The notes under the pieces: model-generated | Seen by the model: only the letters and a program-made list of their open reading frames with translations | What the model was told of the DNA's origin: nothing | Database searches by the model: none | Position numbers and translations under genes: made by a program | Shown here: one piece after another, positions 1 through 11,193 of the stretch | Layout of the letters: each line of letters starts with the position of its first letter | Numbering within the stretch: the stretch's first letter is position 1 | DNA from: Muricea muricata | Lineage: Eukaryota > Cnidaria > Anthozoa > Malacalcyonacea > Plexauridae | Reading direction: 5' to 3' | Length of the DNA stretch: 64,000 nt | Assembly: GCA_963855995.1 (NCBI GenBank) | Contig: OY979717.1 | Span: 64,350,243 to 64,414,242 of the forward strand

Positions 1-13
1 TCTCGCGAGTATT

Positions 14-728
14 CCTGGGTGACCTATGATATTAACCAGTGATATTAACACAAAGGTTGGCAAGTAAATACAAATTTGAACACTCGTACAAAATTTAAAC
101 CACAAAAAAATCTGCAAAAAGACTTTTTTGTCAATTCAACATTTTTTACCCGATGAAATTCGCCAAAAATCATCAAATTTTTAGTTGATTTTCGCTAAAA
201 CTATGCGCGATGCCGGCTGCCTGCCTTACGTCACAGGAAAAAGCTCCCTGATTGGCCTGGTGAAAACTCAATTTTTTTACCGTGAAAGCAAAACCGGGGG
301 GAGAAATATTAAAATTTTCAAAGAGCTACATTCCTTTGATTGTCTATGTGTTAATTTTAATTAGTAGAATCATACTAGTATACTATTGCAAATGCTGTAA
401 TTTGATTGGTTACTATACTCGTTATCTATTCCTCGATAGATAGCGAGTAGTGAAATAATCATCTTCCTATAGAGATTTCTTTTTAAAAAAATTGCTTAAA
501 AATCAAATTTTTTGTTGAATATTCCATGTTTGACCTCTGATTCTACTAGATTGACCTAGATTACTCGCTCTCGATTTCTATCGCTTCGCCCTCATCAACT
601 ATCACCGCATAGAAATCTCGAGCTCGTAATCTAATTGTTAATTAACACATAGCATATATACATTATGTAATAGTGCTGTCCCACTGAACGCTATATTAGA
701 ACTGTACGCATTCCGGGTGACCTGGGAT
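14..728. mobile_element. Foldback (MULE-like) element copy, disrupted
   Basis: Positions about 27-330 match the left arm of the complete foldback element at 24255-25226 (the stretch with 'acaaaggttggcaagtaaat', the 'gatgccggctgcctgcctta' block and the 'gaaagcaaaaccgggg' block). Positions about 655-727 match the outer end of its right arm (ending 'ccgggtgacctg'). The middle is replaced by a second inverted-repeat element at 331-660. No clear target duplication is seen here, so the outer limits are approximate. Confidence 0.7.
331..660. mobile_element. MITE nested in the foldback copy
   Basis: The ends are inverted: 'tatgtgttaattttaatt' near 345 against 'aattgttaattaacacata' near 633-652. A diverged, reverse-oriented relative lies at about 9660-9890 inside a transposase intron, sharing the 'agtagaatcatac', 'ctatctatc..gatagatagc' and 'caaattttttgttgaatatt' segments. 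The family is not recognised. Its limits are approximate. Confidence 0.5.
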
Positions 729-729
729 T

Positions 730-1198
730 TATATTGATTTTTGAGACTGGTTTTTCGAAACATAGTTCGAATATGACACGTGATTTGGTTTAACACTGTC
801 TGTCATTAAATATATGTATTTCTAATATTTGTATTATAGGTAGGCAGTCGCGTGCGTGCGTGCCACTGCACGCGAGCATAGTTAGGCGACCTATGGAATA
901 ACGTACATTAAATATTATGGCAAGTCGCTCGGCAGTTACTCGACGCTTATTTATTTTCACTGCATCTTCTTTCGAAGCGTTGTAATACACATATATTTCG
1001 TCGTCTTGCTGATTCAAAATGCTATCCATCGCAATAAATATTACGAGTCGAAAGTCAATAAACCAACAAAACAAGAATGACAATACATATATTTAATGAC
1101 AGACGACAGTGTTAAACCAAATCACGTGTCATATTCGAACTAGGTTTCGAACGATGTTGATTTCAGTACGTAAACCAGTCTCAAAAATCAATATAAAT
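730..1198. mobile_element. Inverted-repeat MITE
   Basis: The left end 'tatattgatttttgagactg' (731-750) is mirrored at the right end (about 1178-1197). A second pair of arms, 'tcgaatatgacacgtgattt' near 768-787 and its complement near 1118-1137, continues to about 813 and 1085. The 97-codon open frame in the middle has no recognisable domain and I do not call it a gene. Confidence 0.6.
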
Positions 1199-1199
1199 T

Positions 1200-2450
1200 A
1201 GCTTTCATCGAAATTTCACGCAAGACGGTTATAAAATCCGTTTTCCATTTTCACCGAAAACGGTTGTCCAAAATGACCCACGGATTGAAATCGGGGACCG
1301 ATTTTCGTTTTTCTACAGGCGGGAAAACGAATGACCCTTTGCTACACGCATTCTGGTTAATTTAATTTCTTCTACATCTCACAGCAGCTTCAAAAGTAAA
1401 TTTGAAATTATCAAGTTTATTATTATATTTGTTGCAAATGCATCCTTGTGTCTCTTGTCAAAGAGAAAAATATGAGTGACACAAATTATCCTGGTAAGAC
1501 TATCCCGTCTCATGTAAACACCCCCCCCCCCCTAAATTATTGCATGCTTTTCCAAACAGAATTGGTGTGTCAGAATTAGCATCTTTTTTCCTCTTCAGGC
1601 TTTAACACTTTATTATGAATAGTCAGTGAAGCATGTGAATCCCTTTTATACCTTGAAAGTAAACTTTGGAAATATATAAAAGGGGGGTGTATTTTAACGC
1701 CTGTGGAGGAGGCAGTTTCAAAACAGCCAAACCAAGAATGAACTTTGGACTTGGAGCTTCGCGGTTAACGCATGCGCAGTTCACCCATTCTGTTTTAATA
1801 ATAATATAACAGTAATTAAATCAATAAACAATGAACTCAGAGGGTTACAAACGAGTTCATTGCAGAGGTCATCACTCGTGCATTGACAAACACAAAGTCA
1901 CGTGTTGAATATGATCAACTTTTTTGGCCACGTGACTTCTACGAATTTTGAAAACGATTGATCAAACTGCTTTGTGCGTTTCGAATCCCAAATCGCGCTG
2001 TTAACACTTTACTGATTTCGGTAATAATCTATTAAAAACTGAGGTAGTTGCATAGACATGTATACCTCGTCTTTCAACTAATGTTGGCCAGTTCAGGTAT
2101 TCGAGAGCAACGTCACTACGGGTAGATTTATGCTACAACCTAACTTAACATACCAAGTCTTTGATTTTCTTTGGAAATTATGTAGTTAAGATGGGATTTC
2201 AAGTTCACAGCCTTATCTAGCATAATGCTAAGGTACTTGAAACACGTTTGATTGAATATTTTTTCATATTGTCACTAGTGAAAATATGGAAAATACGAGT
2301 GTTTAATTCACCCATAACTAAGGTTACACTTTCTATTTTACTTTTGTGGAATTAGTGTAGTTTTTCTGTAAACATTGTACATGTGATCAAACTACATGAT
2401 TTTTAAAAACCAAATTTCGTTAATGATGGCAACGTCACAAAATAAATACA
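1200..2450. other. Non-genic stretch downstream of the pterin gene
   Basis: I see no convincing exon here. It holds a 14-base C run near 1520-1533, a short inverted stretch near 1210-1330 built on 'gaaaacgg' and 'ccgattttcg', and AT-rich sequence. Confidence 0.5.
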
Positions 2451-2453
2451 GCT

Positions 2454-2520
2454 TCACACACACACACACGCACACACGCACACACGCACACACGCACACA
2501 CGCACACACGTACATACATA
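2454..2520. repeat. CA-rich microsatellite, mostly (CACACACG)n
   Basis: Uninterrupted dinucleotide CA becomes a regular 8-base unit cacacacg, repeated about six times, ending in tacatacata. Confidence 0.95.
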
Positions 2521-2863
2521 TACCGACTATGATACAAGAGCGTACCATTCCTTGCTTCACCTCCCCCTTTAATATCTGAGCGAATTTGAATTTTTTACAA
2601 GTACAGTTTTGAAGATAATTAGATAATCAGTTGGGGGAGTCCTTGGGTTTGCCCTTGTACATAAATGAAATTCGTGATGCCCCATCGTTTCATCCGCGTA
2701 CACATGAGCCTGTCATCCATAGCTGAATGACACCATTCACACAAGCGTGATTCCACGTACATATCATCATACTATTGCAAAAGCGGGAGGGGGAGGGAAA
2801 TATACCAAAATAGCTAAAATGTTTACAAATTAAGCTTTGCTGCTAAGTTTCGTGTCAATTATG

Positions 2864-5830
2864 TTATTGGTTGAGAGTCCTACCACCATCCACACGTATA
2901 ATCTGCCCAGTGATGTACTTTGCACTCAATACCAGGTACTCTACTGCAGACATAATATCACTAAGATCACCTATTTCATTCAATGGAATCTTCGATATGA
3001 GATCCTCCATCAAGTGATTGCTGAATCATGTGTCTGAGGCATGAGTATAGCACCAGGTGAGATTCCATTCACTCGAATATAAGGCGCAAATTCTTTAGCT
3101 AGAGACATCGTACACATGTAAAGACCAGCTTTCGATATACAGTAAACAGAATGATCAGCTAAAGGACGATCTGCATGAATATCTACCATGTTTATAATAC
3201 AACCATTTGATCTTTTCAAACTTGAGAATGCAGCCTAGAAATGCAGCATTTTTAAATCAGTCTAGTTTAGTTTAGTCTAGTTTAGGATTTTTCCAACAGG
3301 CTATTACCCAGTAATTGGAGACCGAGGTATCTAATCAAGTCTTACCACTTGCAGATGTCAATGTAGAAATGCATGAAGTCTGCCTCTTAAATTTAGGGTG
3401 GCCGGGCGAGCGAAAAAGTAGGAAGCCAAAATATATAATTAGATTCATTACGTTGAAAGGAAACAAGTCTGCCTCTCTGCTTCCTATTTTTTCGCACGCC
3501 CTCTCGGCCACCCCAAATTCAAGAGGCAGACTTCGTGCAAGTCTAATGTCAATGTAAAGTTAGCTAAATTATTTTCGGACCTTTAATTGGGTCTGAAAGC
3601 TTGAAGCTTGGCCTCTCACTGCTTCCAGCTTCGACGACAAGAGTGGTGGCCACAACACCACACACGCTGAAAGACACGCTTGTTCATATTCTACCCCTTA
3701 CACTTAGAACATATTACATGATCTCATGGGGGCACTCTAAAAGTGATTACCTTTAATGATACAACCTGTTTAAGAATGGTAATTTCATAAAAAATTTCCT
3801 CCTACCTGTGACAAGAAGAATGGTGCGGACATGTTTGTTTGAATAAAATTGTTCCAGATATCTTCAGAAACCTTTCCAATTTCTGTTGGATAAAACTGAG
3901 AAGCATTGTTGACCACGACATCTAACCTTCCCCACAATTCCAAACATTCATTGACGATTCTTTCTGCCGTCTCCTTTGTATTTACAGTTAGATCTCCTTG
4001 GACAACTCTGGCAGAATCCGCACGAACACTGTGCCATGTTGAAATAAATATTAAGAGAAAGTACTTTCATTTGATTCCACATTTCTTTTATTCAGATAGA
4101 ATCAACAGATTTGCTCAAATAGTAAAGAAATTAATAATCGAAAAGCGTTAATTGAATATGAAGGAAATGTCAGTTTCAGTAAATTCCAGCGGAAAAATGC
4201 AACTGAGGCCGGTTTTATACGTCGAATTTAATTCAGATGAATTTAGTTCGTTATTAAATCCGTGAACTGGTCGAGCTTTGTCGATTTCGTTTCGAACGAC
4301 GGATTTAATTTGGACGAATTAAATTCGGTGCATTCAACTCGGACGAATTAAACTGTGGGCTTAAAAATGTTATGCATTAAACTCGTCACGACTTTTCATA
4401 CGGTGTTGTATCCGTCACGGTTGGACGAATTTTTAAATTCGTTTCATACGACGCACTACTGTCGCATTCTATTCGTTCAATTAAATTCGTCTGAATAGAA
4501 TTCTGCGATAGCGTGGCGTATGAAAAAGGCCAAACAATTCAATTAACGTAACACAATTATCGTACCTGTTTAGTTTTCGCGACAACAAGATGGCTTCATC
4601 CTGAGATGTGTTGTAATGGATCATAACATTATAACCCAAATTGTGAAGTTTTGTTGTGATACAAGCGCCGAGACGTTTGGCCGCACCAGTGACTAAAGCA
4701 ACATGGTGGTCACATTTTGAAGGTATTAATCCATTTTCCACTTTCATGATGTCAACTGTTCCATTTGTTGACTCAGATAAGTGACCACTTGCAATAGGTA
4801 ATGGCAATTTGTTGTCGTTTGCGTTAAGTATATCAACTACAGGAAAATACGACATAAAATTTTCGCCACAAAGCTCTAGTGCTACCGTGCGCAAAGATTT
4901 CTTCTTCACTGGATGGATAAATTCTGGTGTAAGATCAGCAAGAGGTATGATCACGTGTGGTCGTTTGAGCACATCAGGATCTGGAATAACGCAAAGGGTA
5001 TCTTCGCTTTCTGACTTCACCTTGAATTGCATTATTTTCTCTTCCCACAATGCAATGTCAACATCCATCGTTCTGGGAGCACTTTTATTTCCTGGAACTC
5101 GAGTTCGTCCCAGTTGCAATTCAATCTCACGAAGAATCTTTTTTAAGCTTTAATAAAAATTATGATAAAACTTGTAGAATAAAAAATAATGATAAAACTT
5201 GCACAACAAAAATTTGTAAAATAAATAAGGAAAGAATGTATGCTTTAACTATTTTAATCAATATAATACTCACGTAACTGGATCATGTTTAGTTTTCACA
5301 ACAACGGCCATATTGATGAACTTATCTTGCTGTTCGTATCCAACTGGGGGTGTTTGGAAAGCTCTTGATATTTTGACCAAATCAAACTTTTCTTTTAATA
5401 ATGCAATAACCTTGATCATATTTTCTATAGGAAAGATGTTAGAACCAAGAACAAGATGTACATTTTCCCATTTGTAATCTTTTGAACATCTTTCAACGAT
5501 CACTGCAGAATAGTCTGAGAATCTTAAAGCGTTTGGCTTCGCTACCTTAACTTTCACCCATGGAGCGCCATGTTTTTCTACACAAACACCAGCGATATCT
5601 TCTGCTATTGTTTCAATAAGATTGTATTGTCTATTTTCAACACGAGTAATAATATCTTTGGTTAAAGTTCTATTGTTAATGCTGTCCTCGACGTTGTCAG
5701 ACTTCCCGGCTATTCTTGAAATCTGGAATTGAATGGTAACAACAATTTCTTGAAGTTTTCCAACCTCATGCCTACTCAAACCAACCTCCGTACGCAATCG
5801 TAGTCCACTGATTTCCAATAAATCCGTCAT
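2864..5830 (-). CDS. Trifunctional pterin enzyme: FolB/FolX + HPPK (FolK) + PTR1/FolM-type reductase
   Basis: There are four coding exons on the minus strand: 5830-5274, 5147-4566, 4028-3806 and 3234-2864, with GT-AG junctions and matching phases, about 577 residues in all. Residues 1-115 are a dihydroneopterin aldolase/epimerase fold (LIETIAE and AKPNAL carry the family Glu and Lys). The 'RTLTKDIITRVEN' segment looks more like FolX than classic FolB. Residues about 120-285 are HPPK: LGSN start, PPVGYEQQDKFINM, PRTMDVDIALW with the two metal-binding Asp, then HVIIPLADLTPEFIHP. The rest is a short-chain reductase: nucleotide-binding ALVTGAAKRLG, NNAS, NMVD, the YxxxK pair (YCISK), and a C-terminal YITGQ..VDGG. 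TGAAKRLG and NMVD resemble pteridine reductase 1 and FolM. The reading frame breaks once near 3014-3018 (AIT, stop, then LMEDLISKIPL in another frame), so this copy may be damaged or the base call wrong. Eight bases before the ATG is a strong splice acceptor (ttttttcttctttag), so at least one upstream exon is missing from this call. Dihydropterin synthase (FolP) is absent. Confidence 0.85.
3375..3534. mobile_element. Palindromic MITE in last intron of the pterin gene
   Basis: Arms of about 50 bp begin 'gaagtctgcctcttaaattt' (3375-3394) and end with the near-complement (3515-3534). The middle is AT-rich. It lies wholly inside the intron between exons 3 and 4. Confidence 0.7.
4207..4531. mobile_element. 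GGCC-ended MITE in intron 2 of the pterin gene
   Basis: The ends are 'ggccggttttatacg' and 'cgtatgaaaaaggcc'. The body repeats forms of aattcgtcngaattaaattcg in both orientations. It fills most of the 4029-4565 intron. Confidence 0.65.
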
Positions 5831-5962
5831 TTGAAGCTAAAGAAGAAAAAATATACGGTTATAAGTATATTAATGTTGACTTGGGATCTTTTAATCATCT
5901 CAAGATAAAAGGTTCATATCTTTGAGTTCCATTAATTAAACTAATCTATAAGTTATATTTAA

Positions 5963-6065
5963 AGGGCCCATGGAGCCATTTTCTTTTATTTCATCACCTT
6001 ATAGATCGCAGCACGGTGAGTTTGGTGCTGCAAAAATTTTGTCGATACGATTATTCCTTGCGAAG
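5963..6065 (+). repeat. Left terminal inverted repeat of the Kolobok element
   Basis: Begins AGGGCCCATGG and ends ATTCCTTGCGAAG. Pairs with 12731-12833. Confidence 0.93.
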
Positions 6066-6264
6066 GTATGCAGGGTTGAAGTAATGAAAATTAGGCATTT
6101 TGCGATGCCATGTTTGCCCATTGTCTGAGACTGGGGCGAGAGGTACTGTGACGTAAAAACCGGAACGGAAGTAAACACAACAAGAAAGCGCATTATCTTT
6201 CATTATGTAAATTATAGGGCACACACAGCAGTTTCGAATTACTCTCACATTTTGTTCGACAAAG

Positions 6265-9200
6265 ATGCCTGAAAGATGTGTTGTGACAGGCTGCAGCAAC
6301 ACGAGAAATTTAGACGAAGGTATTTCGCTTCACACAATACCTTTTTATGGTGACGAACGGCCAGAAGCGAAGAAAAGGAGGAAAAAGTGGGTTAGTTTTG
6401 TGAAACAAAAACGTGCAAAATGGGAACCAACACGACACTCGGTAATATGTTCGAAGCATTTTAAAGATACCGACTTTTCGGAAAGATTCAGCGAAGTCGA
6501 GGGGGTAAGAATGCAAGGAAAAAGATGGTTAAACTCTGATGAACTTGGAGTTTCAGTATTTCCCAGTGTTTACATTGAAGTTACAGGAAATCCCCTGACC
6601 GGCAGAGCCAAACGACAGGTAAACTATGAAATATATATTTGTGAGGTAGTTCTTTTGCCTATTTTGGGTGCGTCAGAGTAAACTTATTGTATTTTTAGTT
6701 GATTAGAAGCGCGAAAAGCGGAGACGTGTTAGCTACAGGATCGCTGGAAACTGTTGCAAATCAAGCTACTACACGCACTGACGCTATTATACTACCTGAA
6801 GAGAAGGGTGAATGCTCTGGTGTTATATTGCCCCAACCGGATTCGCCAACAAAATGTGTCGAATGTTCGTCGCTGTCTGCAAAGAATCACGAACTGAACA
6901 ACACAATAAAGAAATTACAACGGTTACTGCAAGTGCGAGACAACAAGTTAAGAAAGTACAAAAGAAAAGGTAGGAATTCCCAATTCAAATTATTACAAAT
7001 ACTGTTAAAGTATTTTGTTTGCAATTATGATGTATTAAATCGGTATATAAGCGCCAGTTATCTGAAAATTTATATTGTGCGCCTTATAGCTCTAAAGCTG
7101 GAAAACGCATTAAAACAAGTTGGCCATATACCACAGAAAAGAGTGCGGGTGAAGTCATTTGGTGCTTCAGACAAAATGATTGAAGATTGCGAGGAAAGTG
7201 ACTTTGAGATGGGAGGGGAATTTGATGTTGAAGAATTGGATGTTGAAGAAGAATTGGATGTTGAGCGAAGCCAAGCATCAACTTCTAGCTCACAGTATAC
7301 AACAGGGTCAACAGAATCAACAGAAGAAGATCACAGCTCTGATGATAATGACAGTCGGTAAATACAAATAATGTTTTATCCCTTTTAGTGGCAATGTGGT
7401 CAGTGCACACGTATATTTACTAGATGTATGCATTAGTCTATATTTCAAATCCTCTTATTTTGTTTGTGTGCCAGTACCATATGCATGTTGTTAATCAGAA
7501 CCCTCAAAAAATTCAAGATTCGGCCGGAATTGAGTTGCGGTGCACCCCTAAATTTTCCTCGGTATGACCAATCATGGACGTAAGAATGATAAATCATTGG
7601 TATGATCAATGGTTCTGGTATGTCATATCTGCAGTCCTTGTAATTGCTAATAATTTTTAAAAATTTGCCTTGAATTCACATAGGTTAGTTCTTGCTGGGA
7701 AAACTCTGAGAACAGAACCGAAGAATGTTGTCTTCCTTTCACAGTTAATGCATCTGTTTAAATTTTGTCATACTTGTAAAGCAGACAATCCAGAAGTACA
7801 GAAATATGAGATTGGCAGCATGGTTGTTATTAAAACTATTTGTCATGCCTGCAAGCAAGAAATGAAATGGCAAAGTCAACCATTTTTGCCAGGAGGGAGT
7901 ACCCCAGCTGGGAACCTCTTAATTGGCTTTTCTATACTGATGACTGGTGGTTCGCCTTCACGGGTCATAAGAATGTTCGAGCACATTGGTATTGGCTGCA
8001 TATCTCTTCGTACTTACTTTGAGTACCAGAGGGTGAGTAAGTTTAATGGGATATATTTTTTCATGAGGCAAATATATTGACTTAGTTGCATGTGATCTAT
8101 TCATTATATCCTAGGTAGCCCACTAATTGATGGTATATTTTTGGTTCAAAAAATGTGTATTTATTCTTGTGTTACTCTGTCTACAACTTTATTCATGCGC
8201 ACGGTCCAGTTCAATGAGCGGTCAGCTTGTGATCCAAAAACAACCATCAATTGAACCAAAAACATACCATCAATTAGTGGGCCCCTAGGATTATATGGCA
8301 TTGAATACTGTTGCCTATTTTTATGTTAAAATACAATTTATTCAAATTTCCTTTTGTAGAACAAATTGTTCCCATCCATTTACATATACTGGGAGAGATA
8401 TAAGAACCAACTAGTTGCAAAGGTGAAAGCCGACGAAGATCCTGTGGTACTTGCCGGGGATGGACGGCATGATAGTATGGGCCACAGTGCCAAATACTCT
8501 GCTTATACAGTCTTCTCTTGCTCCCTTCCTGGAGTTATCCATTTTGAGCTAGTCCAGGTTTGCAAGCATATTATAATCCCAGTATTGTACCATGAGTATC
8601 TAATATGTAGCAGACTCAGCCCTTATTAGTCACAATCTTTCCCTCACATTTCTTGATTATATTTTAATATATTTAGAGAAACCAAGCAGGAAGCAGTCCA
8701 GCTATGGAATTCATGGCTTTCAAATTGTGTATGGACTATTTGTTTGGGAATGATATAAATATGGGAACGTTTATATCTGACAGACACAAGACCATTGCCA
8801 TGTTACATGAAGAAGAATCTAAAAAAAGTCATTCACTACTATGATCTCTGGCATTTAAAGAAAAGTAAGTGACTAAAAATGAAAGTGTACTTTATATTCT
8901 GTTTATAAAGCGGAAGTTTACCTTTGATTAACACTTATAGAAATCCACAAGGTCCTTTCAAAGATTGCAAAAGAGAAAGGATGTGAAGATCTTGTAGACT
9001 GGGTAAAACCATGTGAAACTCATCTTTATTGGAGTGCGACATCCACATATAGTGGTGATGGTGATATCATCTGGGCTAAATTCAGAAGCTTTTTGGGCCA
9101 TGTTGTCAACAAACACAAAAATTTGGATGACCCTTTGTTTGATAAATGTGCTCATAGAGAAATTGAACCCAGAAGATGGTTAAAATCCGGTGAGTCTAAA

Positions 9201-10717
9201 ATAGTAAAGAACTGAGAAACATCAAGGTGCAGTGCATAATGGGTTAATTATGTACCTGTAAAATATCTGTTTTGACAAGGTACTGTTGTTCATGACCGGT
9301 TATGTGCTGAGCTCAACAAGAAAAGTTTGGTTTCTGGCATAAAGAAGATATCACCCCTAGCCCAAACAAGTTGCTTAGAAGCCTTCCACTCAGTGTTGAA
9401 CCACTTCTGCCCAAAGATGCTGGCTTTTTCATTTGCTGGGATGTATTGCAGGTAGATATGTATAATGTAGCCCAATTCTTATTGTTGTTTCAGTAATAAC
9501 TAGAGATCAGCGCATGTATTATCTGTATTACATAATACCATTGCATAATACAGATAATATATGCACTGATTCCTGTATGTTTATTGAAACCACTTGGGCT
9601 ACTAGGGGCTGATATGTCATTTTTTAAAAGTTACATACCTGCCTCAAAGCCCGAATCAACTATCTCATGGAAATTGAGAGAGAGTAATCTAATTGTCTGA
9701 GCAAAATTAGAGATCAAACGTAAACATTCAACAAAAAATTGATTTTTTGTGACATTTTGCTGGAAAAGTAATATCAAGAATGATGATTGTTTTGCTACTC
9801 ACTATCTATCAAGAAACAGATAGCAAGTAGCTAGCCAATCAAATTACAGCATTTCCAATAGTATGATTCTACTGAAATTGAAAAGCGTAATTATGGACTA
9901 ATATGACAATAGGATATGTGAGAAAACAAAATATGTTATAAGTAACACATTTTCGATTTCTTTTAATTTAGGCATGCTATTGCTGCAATCCACTTCAATT
10001 CCAACCTTCAACGTGAAGTAAAAACTAGAAAAAGTGACAACAGGGAAATGGTTAAGGTGTCGTACCCAAAGTTCAAGAATGGAGAGGCAACTGTTAAGTC
10101 TGTTAGAATAAAGCCAAATTTTGGTATGTGACAAGTTTTGTGTGACATAAAGAAGTTGGCTAAAATGCATTCATGCTTATTTTATATTGAAATTACAAAA
10201 GGTTATGTAGAGGAAGTATTTAACATAATCATGGAAGCGAGCAAGGAGGATACCAAAACAGCAAGAGATGAACTGAAGAAAAAGACTCCACCACCCATGC
10301 ATGAAATGCTGGTTAAGCAATCAAAAAAGGAGGCGATTGCAAAAAGGGAAGAAAGGAAAAAAATGGTCACTCAAAATGTTCCACCAACTGCACCAGGTAA
10401 GCAAAACTGTATGAGCATCAATGTTACCCAGTGTGCTCCAAACTTTACAAATGCAAAAATTTTGAACTTTATAAGGGCAGAGCTTATTATTAAATCCATG
10501 GGCTAATGAAAACATTGTAAACTATTTGAAATACAATCTAAGTTATGCTAAAGGTAATGCCATTAGAATGGTCTAATTTTTTTTCTTTTTAGTGTCACAT
10601 GTAGCAAACATTGGCAAAAGTAGCAAGACTCCAAGAGCTGCACCAAAATGTAGAGTCTGTAACAATCCTATGAAGGGTCACAAAAATGTTGCATCATGTC
10701 CCAAAAACCAGAAATAA
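6265..10717 (+). CDS. THAP-domain Kolobok-type transposase, 11 exons, one frameshift
   Basis: Exons: 6265-6618, 6699-6969, 7090-7357, 7684-8032, 8360-8557, 8677-8864, 8941-9189, 9280-9451, 9972-10123, 10202-10396 and 10593-10717. All junctions are GT-AG with compatible phases. Exon 1 is a THAP DNA-binding zinc finger (CVVTGC, later CSKH, with WVSFV and KWEPTRHS between). Exon 2 holds a likely coiled coil and CVEC; exon 3 is acidic and Ser-rich. Exon 4 has two CxxC pairs (CHTC, CHAC). The catalytic core follows: GDGRHDS (exon 5), SDRHKT (exon 6) and a candidate Glu in CLEAFHS (exon 8). The last exon has a CRVCNN..H...C knuckle. The summed exons are 2,521 nt, one more than a multiple of three. 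The extra base is in the A7 run near 8820-8827, just before the conserved HYYDLWHLKK segment. Repairing that base would give about 839 residues. The protein would cut and rejoin the element's ends in the nucleus. Confidence 0.88.
8107..8291. mobile_element. MITE in intron 4 of the transposase
   Basis: Inverted ends around 'cccactaattgatggtat' (8119-8136) and 'ataccatcaattagtggg' (8264-8281), with flanking atcctagg/cctaggat symmetry. About 180 bp. Confidence 0.75.
9507..9572. repeat. Hairpin palindrome in transposase intron 8
   Basis: 'cagcgcatgtattatctgta' is followed after a short loop by 'tacagataatatatgcactg'. A relic of a small foldback element is possible. Confidence 0.7.
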
Positions 10718-10867
10718 TAATTATAAATACAGTTATATAACTGTATATCACTCCACAGCTTGGTAACATCTGTACCTAACTTTTTCACGCTTGAACTGAA
10801 GCCATTATTACTTGTAATATGATGGTGGATGTGTAATTGCGGTAATAAAGACAACATTTTTAATTCA

Positions 10868-11095
10868 TCATTGTTATCAATAAAGAGGATGAAAGAGCAT
10901 GAAAGAGTAAAAGACCTTACTGACAACCATATTATCAAATTTTATGTTAGATATGTTGATGACGCATTAGTCGTAGCCAAATCGTCTTGGTATTAACATT
11001 ATTTCATACAAGTTGAACAGCTACCATCCATATCTCAAATTTATGCATGAAGAGTTTATTGATAACAATGAATAAAAAATTTGTCTTTATTTAGA
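10868..11095 (+). pseudogene. Penelope-like reverse transcriptase fragment inside the Kolobok element
   Basis: The plus strand reads IIKFYVRYVDDALVVAK around 10929-10980, carrying the YVDD catalytic box of a reverse transcriptase. In a shifted frame a segment like LNSYHPYLKF follows, which matches the Penelope-like region after that box. No ends are visible. It lies between the two transposon genes and is a later insertion or a relic. Confidence 0.6.
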
Positions 11096-11193
11096 GTTAT
11101 TGCTGTTGTATATTTTGAAGAGCCTAGCTTGTGACATTACTCAATAGTTAAGGATTGTAAATTTAACATGTTAATAGTCTTCAACAGAATTAT

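Noticed and set aside
2864-5830. Bacterial contamination as the source of the pterin gene
   Set aside because: The gene has three spliceosomal introns with proper phases, and those introns carry MITEs; an acceptor also precedes the start codon. This is integrated eukaryotic DNA.
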